DNA of 64,000 nt from SFEL01 sp964392455 (lineage in GTDB: Bacteria; Bacillota; Clostridia; Christensenellales; CAG-138): assembly GCA_964392455.1 (NCBI GenBank), contig CAYMPG010000005.1, positions 21,064 through 85,063 on the forward strand. The letters are read 5' to 3'. The notes below the pieces were generated by a model. It did no database searches and had not been told where the DNA came from. It worked only from the letters and a program-made list of their open reading frames with translations. A program made the position numbers and the translations under genes. Shown here one piece after another: positions 58,529-64,000 of this stretch. Every line of letters starts with the position of its first letter. Positions within the stretch are counted from its first letter, which is position 1.

Positions 58529-59029
58529 CTATACCCTCTCAGGCTCTTCCACCGTTTCATCCACAAGGGTAATGGACTTTATACGCATATCCATCTGGGG
58601 CCTGTCCCTGAAATCAGTGGGTACGGAGGCTATTTCATCCACTATATCCATGCCCTCCACCACCTTGCCAAAGGCCGCATACTGCCCATCAAGATGGGGA
58701 GAATCCTGATGCATTATGAAAAACTGGGAGCCGGCGCTATCCGGATGCATGGCCCGTGCCATGGAGATAACGCCCCGCTTGTGGCGCAGGCCGTTATTTA
58801 CGCCATTCATGGCAAATTCGCCCTTTATGTGGTAACCGGGGCCGCCCATGCCAGTGCCATCGGGGCAGCCGCCCTGTATCATAAAGCCGGGAATCACTCT
58901 GTGAAAAATAAGGCCATTGTAAAAGCCCTTATCCACCAGGTACTTAAAATTCTTTACGGTATTGGGTGCAGCAGAAGGATCCAGCTCCAGCTTTATGAGG
59001 CCGCCGCCTTCCATTTCGATTATCACCAT
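58529..59029 (-). CDS. Peptidyl-prolyl cis-trans isomerase (cyclophilin)
   Basis: A 166-residue cytoplasmic cyclophilin: VKNFKYLVDKGFYNGLIFHR, then VIPGFMIQGGCPDGTGMGGP, GVISMARAMHPDSAGSQFFI and LDGQYAAFGKVVEGMDIVDE hold the active-site Arg, Phe, Gln and Met positions (FHR, FMIQGG, SQFF). It speeds proline isomerisation in protein folding. AAAGGAG is nine bases before the ATG. A TATAAT -10 with TGG lies about 36 bases upstream of the start (59065-59070). Confidence 0.97.
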   Translation of the reverse strand: MVIIEMEGGGLIKLELDPSAAPNTVKNFKYLVDKGFYNGLIFHRVIPGFMIQGGCPDGTGMGGPGYHIKGEFAMNGVNNGLRHKRGVISMARAMHPDSAGSQFFIMHQDSPHLDGQYAAFGKVVEGMDIVDEIASVPTDFRDRPQMDMRIKSITLVDETVEEPERV

Positions 59030-59064
59030 AGTGCAAATCTCCTTTTTCAGGTGGTTTTTCTTTT

Positions 59065-59070
59065 ATTATA
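59065..59070 (-). promoter_or_regulatory. Extended -10 upstream of the cyclophilin gene
   Basis: Minus strand TGGTATAAT, a good extended -10 without a recognisable -35. It likely drives cyclophilin and chorismate mutase. Confidence 0.45.
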
Positions 59071-59114
59071 CCACCCCGTGGGCTCCTTTGCCACATTCCC
59101 TGAAACCGGCTCTG

Positions 59115-59462
59115 CTATTTCCTGCCCCTGTGGCACATTATGCATTCGGTCATTACGGCGATAAATTCGCCGGTGGTTGGCTTGTACCCCATCTCATAGG
59201 CGCCGAAAAGCTCATGCAGCATATCCGCATTGCCGCTTTCCCATGTTCGCTGTATGGCAAAGCGCACGCATCGCTCCACTGCCGCCCTGGATACCCCGTA
59301 TCTCTGCATCACCATGGGATACAGCGCAGCGGATATATTGTACATGGCCTCCGGTTCGGTTTGAGTTCTTTGCAGCATCATCAGCAGGTATGCATACCCC
59401 TTGTATTTGGGATGCATACCCACCCTCCTGAGCAGGTCTGCCGCATTCTTCATGCACCGCAT
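59115..59462 (-). CDS. Stand-alone Spo0A C-terminal (DNA-binding) domain protein
   Basis: A 115-residue protein that matches only the effector domain of Spo0A: LLRRVGMHPKYKGYAYLLMM, then AMYNISAALYPMVMQRYGVS, AAVERCVRFAIQRTWESGNA and LFGAYEMGYKPTTGEFIAVM, including the two helices that read the 0A box. There is no receiver domain and no phosphorylation site, so activity must be set by its level or by partners. GGAGG lies upstream; the ATG at 59453 is an alternative start. A role in sporulation or stationary-phase control is inferred. Two 0A-like boxes precede the gene. Confidence 0.88.
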   Translation of the reverse strand: MRCMKNAADLLRRVGMHPKYKGYAYLLMMLQRTQTEPEAMYNISAALYPMVMQRYGVSRAAVERCVRFAIQRTWESGNADMLHELFGAYEMGYKPTTGEFIAVMTECIMCHRGRK

Positions 59463-59581
59463 ATACCTTTTCCCTCCTCCAGCGGAAAATATACATTTTT
59501 TGTTTTTTCATATTGGATATGAGCCCATTATGTTTTGACTGTGCTCTGATATTATAACTGTATTCCCATATATGCAACCAT

Positions 59582-59629
59582 TTCGACCTAATATAATACA
59601 ATTATCCATTTTCCCGTCATTTTTCGACA
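59582..59629. promoter_or_regulatory. Two 0A-box-like sites upstream of the Spo0A-like gene
   Basis: On the minus strand TGTCGAA (59623-59629) is the exact 0A-box core, and GGTCGAA (59582-59588) differs at one base. They lie 120 and 160 bases before the gene, around an AT-rich segment. A TATAAT (59551-59556) is nearer the gene but has no clear -35. Confidence 0.55.
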
Positions 59630-59682
59630 TTGGTATCCGGCTGTTTTATTACAGGATGCTGTCCTTATAAATTTTGCCATAC

Positions 59683-59712
59683 AAAAGCACCGTCCTTCTG
59701 AACGGTGCCTTT
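59683..59712 (-). terminator. Intrinsic terminator after the PlsC-like gene
   Basis: On the minus strand GCACCGT (59702-59708) pairs with ACGGTGC (59687-59693) around an 8-base loop, with TTTTG after it. It lies about 27 bases after the stop codon of the acyltransferase-like gene. Confidence 0.78.
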
Positions 59713-59734
59713 TATACTTTATGTATGGTTTTGC

Positions 59735-60895
59735 CTATATTACCCGCCTGCCTGTGATGTGCTCAAAGGCATGAACGTATTTCAGCGCATTTACCCTGTG
59801 GGTGCTGCGAAGCTCATAGTGAACGCCTCCGTATATCAGCACCATTTTTGCCTTGCCGCAAAGACCCACCCCATCCAGCTCCGCCATGGGGAAGGCGTAT
59901 TTGCCAAAGCTGAGCACGCCGCCTGAAAGCTCCACCGGCCCTGTATATATCACCTCTGTGCGGTGATCAGGGGTTATCCTGTACAGCGATACCTCAGGGT
60001 CTCCTATTGGGATGCCCTCGTCCAGGTATTCTCCCAGCTTTTTGCGCTGCCACTCATTCCAGTCGGTGGTCTTTTGAAAGCTCGTGCCGCTGAGCCAGCC
60101 ATATTCATCATATACGGCCTCCATGCCGCAGGTGCAGCGTATGCTGTCGCCATGGGAAGAAAGCCCCCCTGCCTTGCCGCACTCTGGGCAAATGTAAAGC
60201 AAATGCTCAAGGCCCTCTGCAAGGCCCTTGCACTTATACGGCCTTGGTTCCTTTTCCTGCAATTCGTAGGAGTCCTCGTATATATCCCGGCATATGGCGC
60301 TGTACACCTGCTCGGCAGTCATATCTGCAAGCTGTTCCTTTGTGTATACGTTTACGGCCCTGCCCCGCATACCGCCTCGCCTTATGGAATAGGCCCAGCG
60401 TGGGGAGGTAAGATAGCCCCGCTCCAGCCGGTAGGTCACAAGGGCAGCCCCTCCGGCCTTGGCAAGCTTTCCCGTGGAGGGCAGCACATGGCAGCCGCGC
60501 CCATCATAGGAGCGATTGCCCTCGGCGAATATGCAGATATTCTCGCCGCTCCTAAGGGCCTTTATAACGCTCATCACAGTGGAGGAGGCAAGGCCGCCCT
60601 TCTGGCGCACAATGGGGGATACTGCCCACATCAGCAGCTTTGCAGCTATCCCCTTCTGGAATATATGCTCGCTCCCCACAAAGCGCATTGGGCGGCTGCA
60701 GCTTGCCGCAGCCATTATCATATCCAGATTGGTATTGTGATTTGATACCACCAGGTAATTGCCCTCCACCTGAGGCAGGGGCTCGCAGCCGCACCTGAAC
60801 CACCACCTTACCGGTGGGCATACGATGGGCCGCAGGAGCCTGTAAAAGAACTCCGCGCGCTTGATTTTAGTATCGTTTCTGGTATTGTTACTCAT
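59735..60895 (-). CDS. PlsC-like acyltransferase with C-terminal zinc ribbon
   Basis: A 386-residue protein. The first 200 residues look like 1-acylglycerol-3-phosphate acyltransferases: VVSNHNTNLDM with the H-x4-D site, and FAEGNRSYDG as the EGxRS-type acceptor motif. From about 235 comes a zinc ribbon (ICPECGKAGG then RCTCGMEAV), and a third domain without a family I recognise. It may acylate a phospholipid precursor; the extra domains are unusual for PlsC. The start at 60895 is preceded by GGGG only. It is upstream of the Spo0A-like gene but separated by a terminator. Confidence 0.75.
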   Translation of the reverse strand: MSNNTRNDTKIKRAEFFYRLLRPIVCPPVRWWFRCGCEPLPQVEGNYLVVSNHNTNLDMIMAAASCSRPMRFVGSEHIFQKGIAAKLLMWAVSPIVRQKGGLASSTVMSVIKALRSGENICIFAEGNRSYDGRGCHVLPSTGKLAKAGGAALVTYRLERGYLTSPRWAYSIRRGGMRGRAVNVYTKEQLADMTAEQVYSAICRDIYEDSYELQEKEPRPYKCKGLAEGLEHLLYICPECGKAGGLSSHGDSIRCTCGMEAVYDEYGWLSGTSFQKTTDWNEWQRKKLGEYLDEGIPIGDPEVSLYRITPDHRTEVIYTGPVELSGGVLSFGKYAFPMAELDGVGLCGKAKMVLIYGGVHYELRSTHRVNALKYVHAFEHITGRRVI

Positions 60896-60914
60896 ATACA
60901 AGCCCCGGGGAGCG

Positions 60915-62189
60915 CTATCTCCCCGTCATTATCTCCAGTATGGTTTTATCGGTCTGCCTCATGCCTTCCCGGGCAAGGCGGCCCACGTTGCTTATGGTGT
61001 CCTCAGGGCTATCCCCCAGTATACCGTCCCCTCCATTAAACTGCTGATGGTTAAGGCACATATGGTAGCCCAGTATGCCTGCGCCTACGGCTGAGGCTAT
61101 CTTTGCAGCGCAGGAGGGCTTTGCCCCATCGCATACCGTGCCTGACAGCATGGCCACGGCGTTTACCACAGTCTGGGCTATGGTATCCGTATCTGCACCG
61201 TGGAGATATGCTATGGCAGCGCCTGCGCCGCAGCCCGCGCTTACCGCGCCGCAGTAGGCAGATAGCCTGCCTATGCCGGTTTTCTGGTGAATTGTGATAA
61301 GGTCTGATACCATAAGGGCCCGGTAGAGCTTATCCTGCCCTGCGCCAAGGTGCTTTGCATACCGTATAACAGGCAAGGATGCGGTAATGCCCTGATTGCC
61401 GGAGCCGGATACTATTGTGACCGGCAGCTCGCAGCCGCTCATGCGTGCATCAGAGCCGGCGGCAGCATAGGCCCTGGCCTCGGTGGTTATATCAGCGCCG
61501 TATTCCTTAAGCAATACGCTGCCAATGTTTGCGCCCCAGTCTCCCCTGAGGCCCTCCTCGGCAATGGCAGAATTGCAGTTTATCTGCATATCCAGCATTT
61601 CGCTAACCCGGCTCAATTCCACCGTGTTTGCAAAATCCACTATATCCCGTATATTCAGCACGCTCTTATCCTGAAGATTATCCTCGGCGGATTCCACCAG
61701 CGGCTTTTGCAGCAGCACCTGCCCATTCTTTTCCTCGTAAATTATATTGGCGTGGTTATTGGCAATATGCACCACCGCCTTATCCTCTCCGGCATAGCCT
61801 GTAAGGCGTATATCCAGCATACGGGGAGTATCAGGGCAGCTTACATCAATGGCCGCAGTATCAAGATATGCCTTTATTTCCCCGTGCTTTTCCTCCGGCA
61901 CGGAGGATATAACCTGAAGCACCCCGTCCGTTTCTCCTGCCACCACGCCCACGGCAATGGCCGCCTTTATGCCCTTAAGACCGCCCGTATTTGGAACCAC
62001 AACGCTCTTTACGTTTTTAAGTATATTGCCGCTGACCTCAGCATCCACCCTTTCAGGCAGGGCACCCAGTATATCCCTGAGCCTTGAGGCGCAGTAGGCA
62101 ATGGCTATAGGCTCTGTGCAGCCTGTTGCGAGCTGCAGTTCTTCTTTGAGTATTGCGATATAAGCGTCGGTAACTTTAGAGTCCAGCAT
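60915..62189 (-). CDS. L-cysteine desulfidase family protein (CyuA/UPF0597)
   Basis: A 424-residue enzyme of the L-serine dehydratase alpha-subunit-like family. ATGCTEPIAIAYCASRLRDI near the start, SGSGNQGITASLPVIRYAK, and the Cys clusters AYCGAVSAGCGAG and CDGAKPSC supply the [4Fe-4S] ligands. CyuA-type proteins break L-cysteine down to pyruvate, H2S and NH3 in anaerobes. It is 19 bases upstream of the PlsC-like gene in transcription order and may be co-transcribed; its promoter is not clear. Confidence 0.93.
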   Translation of the reverse strand: MLDSKVTDAYIAILKEELQLATGCTEPIAIAYCASRLRDILGALPERVDAEVSGNILKNVKSVVVPNTGGLKGIKAAIAVGVVAGETDGVLQVISSVPEEKHGEIKAYLDTAAIDVSCPDTPRMLDIRLTGYAGEDKAVVHIANNHANIIYEEKNGQVLLQKPLVESAEDNLQDKSVLNIRDIVDFANTVELSRVSEMLDMQINCNSAIAEEGLRGDWGANIGSVLLKEYGADITTEARAYAAAGSDARMSGCELPVTIVSGSGNQGITASLPVIRYAKHLGAGQDKLYRALMVSDLITIHQKTGIGRLSAYCGAVSAGCGAGAAIAYLHGADTDTIAQTVVNAVAMLSGTVCDGAKPSCAAKIASAVGAGILGYHMCLNHQQFNGGDGILGDSPEDTISNVGRLAREGMRQTDKTILEIMTGR

Positions 62190-62213
62190 GGTATTTCTCC
62201 TCCGTATTTTTTC

Positions 62214-62243
62214 AAAAAACCAGGCCGGGAATATTCCCCGGCC
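62214..62243 (-). terminator. Intrinsic terminator after the zinc-ribbon gene
   Basis: On the minus strand GGCCGGG and CCCGGCC (arms 62237-62243 and 62223-62229) close a short loop and are followed by TGGTTTTTTG. It lies 11 bases after the zinc-ribbon gene and isolates it from the desulfidase gene. Confidence 0.82.
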
Positions 62244-62253
62244 ATCGGTATTT

Positions 62254-62757
62254 TTATTCTATTTTTGCCCCACAGTTACAACAGAAACAGGCCCCGGGAG
62301 CAGCCTCGGTGCCGCAGGCAGTACATACCTTTTTTGTTTCTGCCTCAATGGCAGGTGCTTCCAGCCTTGTACCGCACTTTGTGCAGAACTTTACGCCCCC
62401 GGCGGATACTGCGCCGCAGCTTGGGCAGGTGACCTCTACAGGAGCAGCCTCCTGCTCATCCGGCATTTCCTGGCCCTTTGCCTCATTTGCAGTCTTTATG
62501 GCAGCTATCTTGCTCTCCGCCTCGGCAATATTCGCCATGCAGGTATCTGCAGAGGCAAAGAACCCTGCCAGGTCCTCATTCTGGAATGCTCCCGCACGGT
62601 ACTTTGCGTATATATTTTCCCCGAGCTGCTTATACAGCTCGTTGAGCGCAGACTTTTCGCCTGATATTTTTGCATTGAGCTTGGTTATTTCTATTGCGTC
62701 GCCGGTCTTTTCGCCCACGTTTTTTGCAATGGCATTGAGTTTATCAATAAACGCCAC
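62254..62757 (-). CDS. Protein with helical domain and two zinc ribbons
   Basis: A 167-residue protein. The N-terminal half is helical (AFIDKLNAIAKNVGEKTGDA, KLNAKISGEKSALNELYKQL), probably a coiled coil, followed by two zinc ribbons: VTCPSCGAVSAGGVKFCTKC and VCTACGTEAAPGACFCCNC. Similar proteins are common in Clostridia and unassigned in function. The start is the GTG at 62757, with GGAGG eight bases upstream; a GTG six bases earlier is too close to that site. The direction is divergent from yqeB. Confidence 0.8.
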   Translation of the reverse strand: MAFIDKLNAIAKNVGEKTGDAIEITKLNAKISGEKSALNELYKQLGENIYAKYRAGAFQNEDLAGFFASADTCMANIAEAESKIAAIKTANEAKGQEMPDEQEAAPVEVTCPSCGAVSAGGVKFCTKCGTRLEAPAIEAETKKVCTACGTEAAPGACFCCNCGAKIE

Positions 62758-62885
62758 GTTCACTTACCTCCTGATATGATGCTGTCCTTAGGATTGTATA
62801 TTATTATACCACCAAAGCATAGCATTCGCCACAATTTTATGCAATAATTTACTTCCTGCCATTATATGCCACCCGTTTTGATTGT

Positions 62886-62914
62886 TTGACGAAAAAAATG
62901 AGAGATGTTAGAAT
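62886..62914 (+). promoter_or_regulatory. yqeB promoter
   Basis: TTGACG (62886-62891), 17 bases, TAGAAT (62909-62914), about 37 bases before the yqeB start. Good sigma-A pair. Confidence 0.65.
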
Positions 62915-62950
62915 TATTCAGTCACCATTTTTTCTTTTTCCGGAGGAACC

Positions 62951-63742
62951 ATGCTGGTAGTTATCAAAGGCGCAGGAGATCTGGCCACAGGCATTGCCCA
63001 AAGGCTGCGTCTTGCCCATATACAGGTGGCGATGACAGATATAGAAAAACCCTCTGCCATACGCCGCACCGCCGCCTTTTCAGAGGCCATGTACCAGGGC
63101 ACGGCTCAGGTGGAAGCCCTTACCGCAGTAAAGGCAAAAAGCCTTGACCACGCCCAAAGTATCCTTTCTGAGGGTAACATCCCCATCCTTGCAGACCCTT
63201 CAGGGGCAGAAGCCCTCAGGCTGAGGCCTGCGGTGCTTATAGATGCCATAATCGCCAAAAGAAACACCGGCACCTCCATATCCGATGCGGAGCTGGTGCT
63301 GGGCGTGGGCCCCGGCTTTACCGTAGGTGAGGATTGCCACGCCGCAATAGAGACCAAGCGCGGCCATCACCTTGGCCGGGTATACTATGAGCAGGGCCAG
63401 AGCCCCATTCCCAATACCGGCATACCCGGCATGATAGCAGGATACGGTGCAGAGCGGGTAATGCACGCCCCGGCGGCAGGCACCTTTCACTGCCTCAGGC
63501 AGATAGGCGATACCGTGGCCGCAGGAGAGATAGTAGCCATGGTGGGGGGCAAGGAGGTCATTTCCGCAATTCCCGGCATACTCCGCGGGCTGCTGCCTGA
63601 AGGTTACGATACCCCCAGGGGCATGAAATGCGCCGATGTTGACCCCCGCTGCACAAGGGATCACTGCTTCACCGTTTCCGACAAGGCCCGTGCCATAGGC
63701 GGCGGCGCTCTGGAGGCCATACTGCATTTCGGTCTGCTTTAG
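62951..63742 (+). CDS. yqeB: YqeB/EF2563 family protein, Se-dependent molybdenum hydroxylase system
   Basis: A 263-residue protein. VVIKGAGDLATGIAQRLRLA is an NAD(P)-like fold start; LVLGVGPGFTVGEDCHAAIE and HHLGRVYYEQGQSPIPNTGI, then CADVDPRCTRDHCFTVSDKA match YqeB, associated with maturation of selenium-dependent molybdenum hydroxylases (xanthine dehydrogenase-type). No hydroxylase or other Se-Mo gene is in the window. GGAGGA precedes the ATG by three bases. It is the last clear gene before the right edge. Confidence 0.88.
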   Translation: MLVVIKGAGDLATGIAQRLRLAHIQVAMTDIEKPSAIRRTAAFSEAMYQGTAQVEALTAVKAKSLDHAQSILSEGNIPILADPSGAEALRLRPAVLIDAIIAKRNTGTSISDAELVLGVGPGFTVGEDCHAAIETKRGHHLGRVYYEQGQSPIPNTGIPGMIAGYGAERVMHAPAAGTFHCLRQIGDTVAAGEIVAMVGGKEVISAIPGILRGLLPEGYDTPRGMKCADVDPRCTRDHCFTVSDKARAIGGGALEAILHFGLL

Positions 63743-64000
63743 AAAAAAGCAAAGCCCCTCTGATGGATGGGTGGTCATAAAACAGAAAAGCATCCGTGCA
63801 AAACCTTCTACATGGATGTTTTCCTGTTTTGCCATGTTTTGTAACCTCCTTTTTTGAAAATGGGTATAAAAAAGGCCGTCAACTTTTCGCACATTGCGAC
63901 CAGTCAACGGTCAGTTTTTCGGTATTTAGTTGTTGTGGCCTATTTGTCAAATTACAGATTAGTCTATCGGTGGAGTAGAAGGATTGCTTACCTCGTAGAA
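63743..64000. other. AT-richer right edge, possible remnant of a mobile element
   Basis: No complete gene seen. On the minus strand GGAGG with nine bases of spacing precedes an ATG at 63835 that opens MAKQENIHVEGFARMLFCFM, then runs after about 30 codons into the antisense strand of yqeB, as if a foreign gene had been cut at the boundary. Upstream of it on the minus strand is a GC hairpin-like block (GACCGTTGACTGGTCGC, then GTTGACGGCC followed by TTTTTT). The base composition and style differ from the neighbouring DNA. The rest of any element would lie outside the window. Confidence 0.3.

Noticed and set aside
63200..63742. Minus-strand open frame covering yqeB antisense
   Set aside because: The part over yqeB is an antisense shadow; only the first 30 codons, outside yqeB, have a ribosome site.

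Overview
The window looks like a chromosomal segment of an anaerobic, spore-forming, Gram-positive bacterium of the class Clostridia (Bacillota). This rests on a Gram-positive PolC replicase in the classic rimP-nusA-ylxR-ylxQ-infB neighbourhood, a spore-coat cotJABC operon, a Spo0A-type DNA-binding protein, a trimeric NAD-linked [FeFe] hydrogenase, strong AGGAGG-type ribosome binding sites and many U-tailed intrinsic terminators. By eye the base composition is moderately GC-rich. I cannot name the genus. No rRNA, tRNA, CRISPR array or intact insertion sequence was seen.

Layout. 1-6.8 kb (minus strand): a DMT exporter, an ornithine-cyclodeaminase-like enzyme, a MATE exporter, and a three-gene envelope-acylation cassette (lipoprotein, MBOAT acyltransferase, DHHW/AlgJ-like partner). 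6.9-30 kb (minus): a long conserved housekeeping block, in transcription order rpsB-tsf, an intruding sortase-type surface protein, pyrH-frr-small ORF-uppS-cdsA-dxr-rseP-ispG-polC-rimP-nusA-ylxR-ylxQ-infB-rbfA-nrnA-truB-ribF-rpsO. It covers translation, isoprenoid precursors, lipid carrier synthesis, replication and RNA turnover. 30-33.7 kb (minus): DUF1292, ruvX, ireB, a 52-aa membrane peptide and iscR-iscS-iscU. 33.9-35.7 kb (plus): an unrecognised single-pass membrane protein divergent from isc. 35.8-38.3 kb: metal resistance (ArsR repressor, free HMA metallochaperone, P1B ATPase) with an almost textbook operator/promoter. 38.4-39.5 kb (plus): cotJABC. 39.6-42.4 kb: an alpha/beta hydrolase fused to a polytopic membrane domain, and a YhhN-type lysoplasmalogenase. 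42.5-48.0 kb: a complete oligopeptide/dipeptide ABC importer. 48.2-51.7 kb: a PH-domain protein, then on the plus strand a Crp-family regulator with a near-perfect palindromic operator and a three-gene NMT1-type ABC importer. 52-56.2 kb: hydCBA hydrogenase. 56.5-64 kb: a glycosyltransferase, chorismate mutase, cyclophilin, a stand-alone Spo0A C-terminal domain protein behind 0A boxes, a PlsC-like acyltransferase with a zinc ribbon, cysteine desulfidase, a zinc-ribbon protein, yqeB, and an AT-richer right edge of uncertain, possibly mobile, origin.

Most notable observations: (1) the exonuclease domain embedded in PolC keeps its length but has lost four of the five DEDDh catalytic residues, so proofreading by this polymerase is probably absent; (2) a stand-alone Spo0A DNA-binding domain sits behind two 0A-box-like sites; (3) intrinsic-terminator hairpins repeatedly abut the Shine-Dalgarno of the next co-directional gene, in one case (iscU to the 52-aa peptide) with the Shine-Dalgarno inside the hairpin; (4) an anchored beta-helix surface protein interrupts the normally contiguous tsf-pyrH pair. 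I did not find a large undescribed defence or mobile system. All family assignments were made by reading motifs, without database searches.
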